Source: Ignavibacteriota bacterium (GTDB taxonomy: Bacteria > Bacteroidota > Ignavibacteria > Tepidaquicellales > OLB5). Taken from it: 54,410 nt of DNA. The position numbers and the translations under genes were made by a program. Shown piece after piece: positions 26,446 to 34,535 of the stretch. The stretch covers positions 1-54,410 of the forward strand of contig RPQH01000022.1 in the NCBI GenBank assembly GCA_003820375.1, given 5' to 3'. Below the pieces are notes generated by a model. The model did not search any database and had not been told where the DNA came from. It was given only the letters and a program-made list of their open reading frames with translations. The first letter of the stretch is position 1. Each line of letters opens with the position of its first letter.

Positions 26446-26766
26446 TTAATCTAACAGCCTGTTTACCAATACTGAATTTAAATCCCTTCGTCCGTCCAGG
26501 ATTGCATGTATAATAACCTTATTTTGATCTATTCCATATACAATACAATAAGGAGTAACTACCACTTGTAAAATATCCGGCCGCTCTTCACTAATCTCCT
26601 GTATTTTATGCCCCCGCTTAGGAAATTTTTGCAAAGTTGAGCATTTTTCTATGAGTCTATTTTTTAATTTATCGGCATTGAAAAATGAATCATTTAAAGC
26701 AACATAATAATAAATATCAAACAAATCATTTTTTGCAGCATCGGAAAAAACTATTTCGTATTCCAT
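26446..26766 (-). CDS. ParE/RelE-superfamily toxin
   Basis: A 106-residue toxin-like protein: MEYEIVFSDAAKNDLFDIYYY at the start, a predicted two-helix hairpin (FFNADKLKNRLIEKCSTLQKFPKRG), then VVTPYCIVYGIDQNKVIIHAILDGRRD, the last strands of the ParE fold. Relatives poison DNA gyrase or cleave mRNA at the ribosome; the target here is unknown. Its start overlaps the end of the antitoxin gene by 16 bp, so the two are co-translated with the antitoxin first. Confidence 0.88.
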   Translation of the reverse strand: MEYEIVFSDAAKNDLFDIYYYVALNDSFFNADKLKNRLIEKCSTLQKFPKRGHKIQEISEERPDILQVVVTPYCIVYGIDQNKVIIHAILDGRRDLNSVLVNRLLD

Positions 26767-27047
26767 TCTTTTTTCAGTTTGGAAATTTTCTTGTTCAGTT
26801 CGGAAAATACTTCATTGGCAGGCGTAACTTTTCCTTTTTTTACCTGGTCTTCTGAAATAGCTACAATCTTCAGTAATGCAATTTTTCTCTGCTGTTTTTC
26901 ATATTCTTTAATATCCATCAGAACCGCTTTGGCATTGCCGTTTTGTGTTATTATATATGATGTTCCATTAGCTGAAGCGTCTCTGACCAACTCCGATGCA
27001 TGAGCTTTTAATTCACTAATAGTCTTAATTGATTTACTGTATTTCAT
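26751..27047 (-). CDS. Phd/YefM-type antitoxin
   Basis: A 98-residue antitoxin. The N-terminal half is the DNA-binding Phd/YefM fold (TISELKAHASELVRDASANG, SYIITQNGNAKAVLMDIKEYE). The basic C-terminal half should wrap the ParE-like toxin and is rich in Lys. AAAGGA lies 9 bp before the ATG. A short inverted repeat (CGACC/GGTCG) between 27060 and 27090 could be its operator, as such pairs usually regulate themselves. Confidence 0.88.
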   Translation of the reverse strand: MKYSKSIKTISELKAHASELVRDASANGTSYIITQNGNAKAVLMDIKEYEKQQRKIALLKIVAISEDQVKKGKVTPANEVFSELNKKISKLKKEWNTK

Positions 27048-27550
27048 AAATTAATCCTTTCGACCTAAATATAGTCATTATTCGGGTCGTCTTCAATAAT
27101 ATTTTTATGAGATTAAAACGGTTTTCTTTCTGCCTGGTGTTCATTTCATGTTACAGGAAAACAATTTGTACATATTAAAATCAATTTAGATACTGCGTAT
27201 CTGCGTCAGATCATGCCGGTTAATGCAAAATCTTTCTTTTTTATAAGTAACAACAATACCCTAAGCTCTTCTGTACCTGCAAACAAAGACCCGACACTGC
27301 CCCGGATCAACTTTATACACTTTACAAACCTTATCCGAAGGATCCCTCTGGGATAAACTTTATGAACTCGTATAACTTCCTGTCGCTCCCATATTTAAAT
27401 ATTTTTACTAACAGCTTTAGACTATAAACTCAAAAAGTTTATACACTTATGGAATTAGTTGTTTCTCCTATAAAAAAATAACTAATTACGCTAGGTATCT
27501 TACTTCAATATTGTCTAACTTTAAATTATATTCGTACCCATATATAATCA
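27048..27550. other. 503-bp gap without a gene
   Basis: No gene or strong structure seen. It holds the promoter region of the antitoxin operon at its left, and AACTTTATACAC-like repeated words around 27307-27445. A promoter for the ABC transporter should lie in the last ~100 bp, but I cannot place it with confidence. Confidence 0.4.
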
Positions 27551-29338
27551 ATGAAGTTACTAATAACATATCTGAAAAAATACAGGAAACTAGTTTTCCT
27601 TGCATTAGGGCTTGCGGCTGTTAACCAGACATTCTCGCTGCTTGACCCGCTGATATTACGTTACATCATTGACGACTATGCAACCAAGTTTAACCAATAC
27701 ACCACAGGAGAGTTTTTCAGAGGCGTAGGATTCCTTCTGCTTCTCGGAGTTGGAGCAGCCCTTGTTTCGCGAATTGCTAAGAATTTTCAGGATTATTTCA
27801 TTAATGTTATAACCCAGCGGCTCGGTGCCCGAATATATGCAGACGGCATTAAGCACTCGCTTGAGCTGCCGTACTCGGTTTTTGAAGATAAAAGAAGCGG
27901 CGAAACTCTCGGCGTTTTGCAGAAAGTAAGAACAGATGTAGAAAAGCTCATTATGGCGAGCGTCAATATACTGTTTACCTCTCTTGTCGGAATCATATTT
28001 GTGATGGTATATGCCTTCAGTGTTCACTGGGCAGTTGCACCGGTTTATTTTCTCACTGTTCCATTGATAGCTTTATTAAGCTCTGCACTCAGCAAGAGGA
28101 TTAAAAGGATACAAAAAACAATAGTTTCCGAAACAACAGCTCTTGCCGGAACAACAACTGAGTCGCTAAGAAACATTGAACTTGTTAAAAGCTTAGGACT
28201 TGCAAAACAGGAAATTAACCGGCTCAACTCAACAACTGATAAAATATTACAGCTTGAACTGAAAAAAGTACGGTATGTAAGAAGCCTGAGCTTTATTCAG
28301 GGTACATCTGTTAACCTGCTCAGGACGTCCATTTTGTTTCTTATGATGTACCTAATTTTTGCACAGGCAATAACACCCGGCCAATTCTTCTCGTTATTTG
28401 TGTATTCATTCTTTATATTTGGTCCTCTTCAGGAGATGGGAAACATTATTAATATTTACCGTGAAAGTGAAGTATCGTTAGCCAACTTTGCAGAGATACT
28501 TAATACCCCGAAAGAAGTAAAGCCAACGCATCCTGTTGAGATAGGGTACATAAAGTCACTAGAATTTGTGGGTGTATCATTCAAGCATCAAAGCGGAGTA
28601 ACCAATGCATTGAACGGTATCACATTCAATACATTGCCGGGAGAGACAATTGCATTTGTTGGTCCATCAGGTTCAGGAAAGACCACACTTGTCAAGCTGC
28701 TTGTCGGGCTTTACACTCCGCAGGCAGGAGTAATAAAATACAATGGTGTTCCCGGTAAGGAAATAGATTTTGACCTGCTTAGAAACCAGATAGGATTTGT
28801 AACGCAGGATACACAATTATTTGCAGGTACAATAAGAGAGAATTTATTATTTGTTAATCCGGCTGCAACAGATAAAGAATGTCTTGACGTACTGAACAAA
28901 GCTGCATGCCAGTCACTATTAGCCCGTGCAGATAAAGGTCTTGATACAGTAATTGGAGAAGGCGGTGTAAAAGTCTCAGGCGGCGAGAAACAGCGTTTAT
29001 CGATAGCACGTGCTTTACTTCGTCATCCGCGGTTGATGGTGTTTGATGAAGCCACATCAGCACTTGATTCGCTTACTGAAGAAGAAATAAGTGAAACGAT
29101 AAGAGATGTATCTGCAAGAACAGACCATATGACTATTTTAATAGCACACAGGTTATCGACAGTTATGCATGCAGATTGTATTTATGTTCTTGAAAAAGGA
29201 AGCATTATCGAAGCAGGAAAACATGAAGAGCTGCTTGATGAAAGAGGATTGTATTACGCTATGTGGAGACAGCAGGTTGGAGAAAGAAAAAGATTGAATA
29301 TTTTGAAACACGAACAGCCATTGCAGGCAAGCAATTAA
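27551..29338 (+). CDS. ABC transporter, fused permease and ATPase (exporter half-transporter)
   Basis: A 595-residue type IV exporter subunit. Residues ~15-310 form six membrane helices of the ABC exporter domain (starting near FLALGLAAVNQ), with a conserved GETLGVLQKVRTDVE coupling region. The ATPase domain has Walker A GPSGSGKTTL (371-380), Q-loop FVTQD, signature VSGGEKQ (475-481), Walker B LMVFDE (495-500) and the switch IAHRLST. It should work as a homodimer exporting a lipid, peptide or drug; the substrate cannot be inferred. No partner transporter gene lies beside it. apaG follows ~95 bp downstream. Confidence 0.93.
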   Translation: MKLLITYLKKYRKLVFLALGLAAVNQTFSLLDPLILRYIIDDYATKFNQYTTGEFFRGVGFLLLLGVGAALVSRIAKNFQDYFINVITQRLGARIYADGIKHSLELPYSVFEDKRSGETLGVLQKVRTDVEKLIMASVNILFTSLVGIIFVMVYAFSVHWAVAPVYFLTVPLIALLSSALSKRIKRIQKTIVSETTALAGTTTESLRNIELVKSLGLAKQEINRLNSTTDKILQLELKKVRYVRSLSFIQGTSVNLLRTSILFLMMYLIFAQAITPGQFFSLFVYSFFIFGPLQEMGNIINIYRESEVSLANFAEILNTPKEVKPTHPVEIGYIKSLEFVGVSFKHQSGVTNALNGITFNTLPGETIAFVGPSGSGKTTLVKLLVGLYTPQAGVIKYNGVPGKEIDFDLLRNQIGFVTQDTQLFAGTIRENLLFVNPAATDKECLDVLNKAACQSLLARADKGLDTVIGEGGVKVSGGEKQRLSIARALLRHPRLMVFDEATSALDSLTEEEISETIRDVSARTDHMTILIAHRLSTVMHADCIYVLEKGSIIEAGKHEELLDERGLYYAMWRQQVGERKRLNILKHEQPLQASN

Positions 29339-29434
29339 GCCAAACACTAACCAAAAGAACTAGTTTTAAGAATTTTTTAAATGTAGAATTTTTCTCAAAA
29401 TTTTTTTAATATATATTAGAAAAAGAATTACAAT

Positions 29435-29839
29435 ATGAATAATCCCGGAAGTTCAGAAACAGTTACACAGGGAATAAGAGTAAAGGTTGAACCCGAGTAC
29501 GTTCCCGAACAATCTACACCAGAACAGGAAAAATATTTATTTGCTTACAAAGTCACTATAACTAATGAAGGCAAGAGGTGGGCAAAACTATTATCGCGTC
29601 ATTGGGAAATTATAAACGCAGACGGAGATGAAGAAATAGTAGATGGTCCGGGTGTTGTAGGTTATACTCCGGATCTTGACCCCGGAGAATCATTCGAATA
29701 CACAAGTTTCTGTACTCTTGATACGTGCTGGGGTACAATGCAGGGATATTACCGCATGTCAAGAGATAACGATGAAGAAATATTTCTTGTCAATATTGCT
29801 AGATTTTATTTATTTAACCCAGTACCGGTAAACGCTTAA
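29435..29839 (+). CDS. apaG: ApaG-family protein
   Basis: A 134-residue single-domain protein. Typical features are VTQGIRVKVEPEYVPEQS at the start, YKVTITNEGKRWAKLLSRHWEI with the conserved His-Trp, and GVVGYTPDLDPGESFEYTSFC then GTMQGYYRM. The fold is a fibronectin type III-like sandwich; the family was named for Co2+ resistance and ApaG-like domains also occur in F-box proteins, but the biochemical role is not settled. Length is normal. A 9-bp repeat array starts 2 bp after its stop codon. Confidence 0.93.
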   Translation: MNNPGSSETVTQGIRVKVEPEYVPEQSTPEQEKYLFAYKVTITNEGKRWAKLLSRHWEIINADGDEEIVDGPGVVGYTPDLDPGESFEYTSFCTLDTCWGTMQGYYRMSRDNDEEIFLVNIARFYLFNPVPVNA

Positions 29840-29841
29840 GA

Positions 29842-29904
29842 GTTTGTTAAGTTCTTTAAGTTCTTTAAGTTCTTTAAGTTTGTTAAGTTCTTTAAGTTCT
29901 TTAA
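29842..29904. repeat. Seven 9-bp words after apaG
   Basis: Seven units of the words GTTTGTTAA (T) and GTTCTTTAA (C) in the order T-C-C-C-T-C-C begin 2 bp after the apaG stop codon. The array is the same family as 93-200 and is matched, on the other strand, by the array at 30019-30098. Confidence 0.92.
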
Positions 29905-29947
29905 GTTTAGATTACTTATTATTTAACTTAGGATTTTTAAAATATAG

Positions 29948-29985
29948 AATCCCTTTCCTGAATTCTAATTGGGAAAGGGATTTTT
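29948..29985 (+). terminator. Terminator after apaG
   Basis: AATCCCTTTCC and GGAAAGGGATT form an 11-bp stem followed by TTTTT on the plus strand. It lies between the apaG array and the convergent M61 peptidase array and probably ends apaG transcription. Confidence 0.75.
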
Positions 29986-30018
29986 AATGATATTAACTTA
30001 ACAATCCGCTTAGGCGGA

Positions 30019-30098
30019 TAACAAACTTAATAAACTTAAAGAACTTAAAGAACTTAACAAACTTAAAGAACTTAACAAACTTAAAGAACTTAAAGAAC
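30019..30098. repeat. Eight 9-bp words after the M61 peptidase gene
   Basis: Read on the minus strand, three bases after the TAG stop come eight words in the order C-C-T-C-T-C-C plus GTTTATTAA, where C is GTTCTTTAA and T is GTTTGTTAA. The words are in frame with the gene, so each provides another TAA. The sequence is inverted relative to the array at 29842-29904, so the two could pair in a read-through transcript. A small ATCCGC-TTAG-GCGGAT hairpin abuts it at 30004-30019. Confidence 0.92.
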
Positions 30099-30101
30099 TC
30101 C

Positions 30102-31979
30102 CTAATCGCTTGCAAGCCATGACTCCCTTACCATTTGCTGCTGTGCATCAGGCTTCTTTTTGAAACCGACATAATTGTGCTTATCTACATCGACTTTATA
30201 AAACTCTTTCATTAAGAGAATAGGTTTTCCTTCTCTTAAAACCTCAACCTGCAGTATATCACCGGCTTTTACCTGATTCATCACTGCCTGAACAATAAGC
30301 CCGAAATTGTGAGCAGTAACTTTGGTTCCGTATATTTTATTTATAACATCACCTTCCTCATATCCCATATCCTGGCCAAATTCATCTGCATTATCTAGAT
30401 TTTCCACTACAACTCTATTTGTTACATCGTCTACATTCACACTAAGTGTACCGAATGAGATATCTTTCGTTCGTTTTTGTTTAGCATATTCTACACCCGC
30501 AAGTGCTAAGTATTCCTTTAAAGGCAGCGGTTTATTGCCTTCAACATAATCTGCAAAGAATGTTCGTATTTCAGGATAAGTCAATTCCGTTATTACATCA
30601 AATAATTCATCGTCTTTGAATGGCTTATCCTTTCCGTATTTTGCAGCAAGGTCATTCATCATATCCCTTACACCGTATTTTCCATTCGAAAGTGATCTAA
30701 GCTTTAAATCAAGGCAGGCACCTATCAATGCACCTTTGTAATAAACATTCTGGTACTCGTCAACATATTTAGTAAGTACGTCTTTGCTCATTACCGTAAA
30801 AGGAAGTGTATCGCTAAAGTTTTCTGCTATGTTCATTTTATTCCTTAAAACTTTAAGGAATTCTTTGCGGGTTATTACTCCTTCTCTTACTCTTGCAATA
30901 TCTGCCGAATATTCCGTAATGCCTTCATACAACCACAGATGTTTTGACATTTTGGGATTATCAAAATCAAAATATGCAACTTCTTCTGAGTGAATGTTTA
31001 GCGGAGTAATAATATGAAAAAATTCGTGTGCTGCATTCGATTCAATATAGCTCATTGCCTGTGTTGAATCGAGCTCATAATAAAAATACATGGATGAATT
31101 AGAATGCTCAAGTGCTCCCGCATTTCCCGAACCGTTGTAAATTCCAAAAGGCATAAAGTAAAGCATGAAAGCATATTTGTTTACGGGAAGTGTTCCGCCA
31201 AGATATTCTCTCACAGCTTCCAGAATTTCACTTAAATGCGAAGCAAGAAATTTCGATGTTACTTTTTTATTTGGTGAATATACCGAAATTAAGACATCTG
31301 TCCCGCCAACTTCAACTATTGTTGTATCCGGATTTGTATACAGCATAGGAGAATCTGCCAGCATATAATATGATTCAACTTCGTACTTATCGGTTGTCTC
31401 ATCTGATGATACAGGTATTAAAGCCGTTGAACCGTAAAATCCCTGCGGCTTAGTAATATTGATATCGAACTTGTAGCTTTTCATATCATCAAAATAACCG
31501 TATAAGCCGGGTGTATTCAAAACAAAGCTTTTATCTTTTTCAAAATTTGTTCCAACCGGTTCAAATACAAAATTATAACTATCCTCCGGATGCCATGTAT
31601 CGTTAACAGTATATGTTATCTTTGCAAGCTTTGAAGCATTGCTTATCTTCCAGCTGCTTGAATCTACCATTGAAACTGCTAGCTCATTACCATCTGCATC
31701 CAGTGCTCTAAAATTGGATAAGAACCTTCCGAAATCATAAACATGGTATGTTCCGGGCACCATTTTAGGCAAATGGAATATTGTCTCATCAGTTGTTATT
31801 ACAGGAGGAATAAGTGTAACGTCCAGTTTATAATCATAAACGGTGGTTAGATCTATAGAATAGCTGTAGTAATTACCCCTTTCATTTTGACTGAAAGAAA
31901 TATTTATAAGCAGCAAGTTTAACAGTATGAGTAATGGGAATATTCTGAAATTTTTGTTTTCTTTTGAAGCAGATATCAT
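30102..31979 (-). CDS. M61-family peptidase (glycyl aminopeptidase-like) with PDZ domain
   Basis: A 625-residue secreted zinc peptidase. Signal peptide ~1-31; N-terminal beta domain ~35-225 (PKMVPGTYHVYDFGRF); catalytic domain ~226-500 with HEFFH (His318, Glu319, His322) and the third ligand Glu352 in LWLYEGITEY; PDZ domain ~500-610 (GYEEGDVINKIYG). M61 enzymes remove N-terminal Gly or Ala from peptides; the PDZ domain may hold substrate tails. There is no T9SS tail, so it is probably periplasmic. No Shine-Dalgarno is visible. It is convergent with apaG. Confidence 0.9.
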   Translation of the reverse strand: MISASKENKNFRIFPLLILLNLLLINISFSQNERGNYYSYSIDLTTVYDYKLDVTLIPPVITTDETIFHLPKMVPGTYHVYDFGRFLSNFRALDADGNELAVSMVDSSSWKISNASKLAKITYTVNDTWHPEDSYNFVFEPVGTNFEKDKSFVLNTPGLYGYFDDMKSYKFDINITKPQGFYGSTALIPVSSDETTDKYEVESYYMLADSPMLYTNPDTTIVEVGGTDVLISVYSPNKKVTSKFLASHLSEILEAVREYLGGTLPVNKYAFMLYFMPFGIYNGSGNAGALEHSNSSMYFYYELDSTQAMSYIESNAAHEFFHIITPLNIHSEEVAYFDFDNPKMSKHLWLYEGITEYSADIARVREGVITRKEFLKVLRNKMNIAENFSDTLPFTVMSKDVLTKYVDEYQNVYYKGALIGACLDLKLRSLSNGKYGVRDMMNDLAAKYGKDKPFKDDELFDVITELTYPEIRTFFADYVEGNKPLPLKEYLALAGVEYAKQKRTKDISFGTLSVNVDDVTNRVVVENLDNADEFGQDMGYEEGDVINKIYGTKVTAHNFGLIVQAVMNQVKAGDILQVEVLREGKPILLMKEFYKVDVDKHNYVGFKKKPDAQQQMVRESWLASD

Positions 31980-32022
31980 ATTAATATATAATTAATTGTA
32001 TGTTTAATAATTTATTTTTAAA

Positions 32023-32030
32023 TAAATTTG
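32023..32030 (+). promoter_or_regulatory. Possible TAnnTTTG promoter element
   Basis: TAAATTTG fits the -7 consensus of Bacteroidetes-type promoters and lies 12 bp before the ATG of the DUF427 gene, giving a very short leader. No clear TTTG is found at the -33 position, so this is a weak call. Confidence 0.3.
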
Positions 32031-32042
32031 TAATAAAATAGA

Positions 32043-32540
32043 ATGAGCGAAATTATAAAGATAGAACCCGGACCGGGGCAGGAGTCAGTATGGGATTATC
32101 CCCGTCCTCCAAAAATTGAAGATACATCAAAAAACATTAAAATTATTTTTAACAAGGTTGTTATTGTTAACACCACGCATGCTAAACGCGTTCTGGAAAA
32201 AAGCCATCCGCCTGTGTATTATATTCCTCGTGAAGATGTTGAAACCGGTTATCTTTCTCCTGCTGAAAACAAAACTTACTGCGAGTGGAAAGGACAAGCA
32301 AGCTATTTTCATCTGAATGTTGGAGAAAAACAAGCACGTTATGCCTGCTGGACTTACCCTAATCCTATCCCCGCTTTTGCTGAACTGAAAAATCATTTAG
32401 CTTTTTATGCTCAGAAAATGGATGAATGTTATGTTAACTGCGAACTCGTTACTCCACAGCCGGGAAAATTCTATGGCGGATGGATTACCAAAGAAATTAC
32501 CGGTCCATTTAAAGGAGAACCCGGGAGCGAATCATGGTGA
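32043..32540 (+). CDS. DUF427 domain-containing protein
   Basis: A 165-residue cytoplasmic protein with a DUF427 domain (residues ~28-130): ESHPPVYYIPREDV-like strand, SPAENKTYCEWKGQASYF with the conserved Cys-x-Trp-Lys-Gly, and ACWTYPNPIPAFAELKNHLAFY. The family forms a small beta-barrel of unknown activity. The stop overlaps the start of a 2-hydroxyacid dehydrogenase gene by 7 bp, so they are translationally coupled and may act in one pathway. Start: ATG at 32043. Confidence 0.85.
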   Translation: MSEIIKIEPGPGQESVWDYPRPPKIEDTSKNIKIIFNKVVIVNTTHAKRVLEKSHPPVYYIPREDVETGYLSPAENKTYCEWKGQASYFHLNVGEKQARYACWTYPNPIPAFAELKNHLAFYAQKMDECYVNCELVTPQPGKFYGGWITKEITGPFKGEPGSESW

Positions 32541-33517
32541 AAAATGTAACATTCCTGAATATGCTAAGCAGTTACTGGGATAAAGGTCTCAATGAGCTTG
32601 AACTGCAATTCCCGGATGTTAAATTTATAAAGAATTCTAATCCAGCAGAGAGACCAACTCTTCTCAAAAATGCAGAAGCTGTGATAACAGGCAGATTAAC
32701 CGCTGATGAACTAAACTCTGCAGAGAAATTAAAAATAATTTTCGTGCCTTTTACGGGACTCAACAATTTCCCGCTTGAAATATTAAAAGAACGTAATATT
32801 TCAATTTCCAATACACATGCAAATGCAAATTATGTTGCAGAAAAAGCTATTGCATTAATACTTGCACTGCTTGGCAGAGTTGTAGAATACCATAACGAGC
32901 TGAAAAAAGGCAACTGGTTCCGCTCGTTTGATGATAGTGATACATGGACATCGATACAGGGAAAAAGCTGCGGCATACTCGGTTACGGCAGTATTGGAAA
33001 AAACATTGCAAAAATACTGAAGGGTTTTGACTGCAAAATTATTGGATTCAAAAAGCATATTACAAATGATAATGATGAATATGCTGATGAGCTTTCCAGC
33101 AGTATAAATGATGTTATCAGCAAAAGTGATGTTGTCTTCGTTTGCCTGCCACTGAACAACGAAACAAAAGGATTAATCTCAGAAGATATACTTTCGAAAA
33201 TGAAAGGCAAGTATATAGTAAACATTGCACGAGGTGATATAGTTAATGAAGACGCCTTATATACTGCTTTAAAAGACGGAACGCTTGCCGGTGCTGCACT
33301 GGATGTCTGGTATAACTATCCCGGGAAAAAACAGGGACCGGTCTTCCCTTCCAATAAGCCGATATACGAACTGCCTAATGTTGTCATATCACCTCACAAA
33401 GCCAGCAACACGCAAAAAGCGATTGAAGATATGATAGATGATACGATAGAAAACATCAGAACCTACCTGAAATCAGGAGTAACTCCAAATCTTATTGACA
33501 AAGAACGGTATTATTAG
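32534..33517 (+). CDS. D-isomer-specific 2-hydroxyacid dehydrogenase
   Basis: A 327-residue oxidoreductase interconverting a 2-keto acid and a D-2-hydroxy acid. The nucleotide-binding core has GYGSIG (Gly150, Gly152, Gly155), the catalytic Arg233 in NIARGDIVNE, and His288 in VVISPHKA. The usual Glu in the DVFxxEP motif is not evident: the sequence reads LDVWYNYPG. The end of the second strand reads GFKK without the usual Asp, which suggests NADP rather than NAD (inference). Substrate unknown. It overlaps the DUF427 gene. Confidence 0.87.
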   Translation: MVKNVTFLNMLSSYWDKGLNELELQFPDVKFIKNSNPAERPTLLKNAEAVITGRLTADELNSAEKLKIIFVPFTGLNNFPLEILKERNISISNTHANANYVAEKAIALILALLGRVVEYHNELKKGNWFRSFDDSDTWTSIQGKSCGILGYGSIGKNIAKILKGFDCKIIGFKKHITNDNDEYADELSSSINDVISKSDVVFVCLPLNNETKGLISEDILSKMKGKYIVNIARGDIVNEDALYTALKDGTLAGAALDVWYNYPGKKQGPVFPSNKPIYELPNVVISPHKASNTQKAIEDMIDDTIENIRTYLKSGVTPNLIDKERYY

Positions 33518-34050
33518 CAATGAACAATTAACAAGTAATAAATAAACTTTTTTCACAGAACCTATGCTGCAAAATGCCGCCCTGGTTATTAACGTTTATA
33601 TAAAAAACTAAGCCGGATACCGTCAGACTAGCCGGTTATTTTTTGTTCCAGCTAGTTGCCCTTTTTCCGACAGGTCACCCGGCTCATTATTCATAAATTG
33701 AGTTAATATAAAATAATAGTTTGAATTTGATTGTGTCAAACACATTTTGGCTTGTTTTATAGCATCCTAAAAGAAATATCATATTAATAAATTGCAGGTT
33801 TTTGAAGAAATTTAAAGATATAATCCGGTTTAATCATTGAATCTCAGAGGTTGAGTTTTGAACATGGACAAATATTGCAATTTGTAATTTGATTAGCGGT
33901 AGTAACTTTGTCTAGTTCTGCGAAATTCATCATTAAATTGCAGTTTGCAGGAGGTATGCGGTTAACTAATGTACAGCTAATGTACACCTATATTTGCAAA
34001 CTAACACATGACACACTGCCTTTGACTTCTAATTCTTCATTCTTAACTGG
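33518..34050. other. 533-bp gap between convergent genes
   Basis: No gene supported. A weak terminator lies at 33609-33644. The remainder is AT-rich with no hairpins or repeats that I could support. Confidence 0.45.
33609..33644 (+). terminator. Weak terminator after the 2-hydroxyacid dehydrogenase
   Basis: AAGCCGG and CCGGTT can pair around ATACCGTCAGACTAG with one bulge, followed by ATTTTTTG. It lies ~90 bp after the stop codon at 33517. Confidence 0.4.
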
Positions 34051-34530
34051 TTATTGTTTCCATCTGAATGAGCGGCTGTCAATCGCTCTGTCTGTGGCAA
34101 GTATTCCATCGAGATGGTCTACTTCATGCTGCAGCAGCTCTGACATATCATCCGTTAAATCCCAATTTTGTTCCTGCCAGTGCTCATCATAAAATTTCAT
34201 TTTGCATGACTTATGTCTTTTTACTTTTACGAGCAATTCAGGAAAGCACATGCAATCATCCCATAACTCAAATGTTTCGCTGCTTTCATCATATATCTTT
34301 GGATTAATTATTATTACCGGTTTATCGATGTTCATATATATCAATCTTTTCATATATCCTATCTGCGGAGCAGCAATTGCCCTGCCAGCGTTATATTTTG
34401 CTTTGAACTCAAATAATAAATTATGAAGCTCCTGTATTACAGGTCTTATCTCGTTAAGCTCATCCGGCTTCACAGGGTGAGATACTTCATATAATGCGGG
34501 ATTTCCAAGCTTTAAAATTCTGTGAGGCAT
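34051..34530 (-). CDS. Peptide deformylase family, divergent
   Basis: A 159-residue metallo-hydrolase of the deformylase fold. Motif 1 is GRAIAAPQIG (49-58) for the usual GxGLAAPQ; motif 2 is DDCMCFP (Cys93) for the usual EGCLS; motif 3 is LQHEVDHLDG (His135, Glu136, His139). All metal ligands and the catalytic Glu are present, but Gly and Ser of motif 2 are Asp and Cys, so it may be a specialised deformylase or act on another substrate. Its start is 5 bp after the stop of the CapA-like gene, so they share a transcript. Whether another deformylase exists in the genome is unknown from here. Confidence 0.82.
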   Translation of the reverse strand: MPHRILKLGNPALYEVSHPVKPDELNEIRPVIQELHNLLFEFKAKYNAGRAIAAPQIGYMKRLIYMNIDKPVIIINPKIYDESSETFELWDDCMCFPELLVKVKRHKSCKMKFYDEHWQEQNWDLTDDMSELLQHEVDHLDGILATDRAIDSRSFRWKQ

Positions 34531-34535
34531 ATAAA

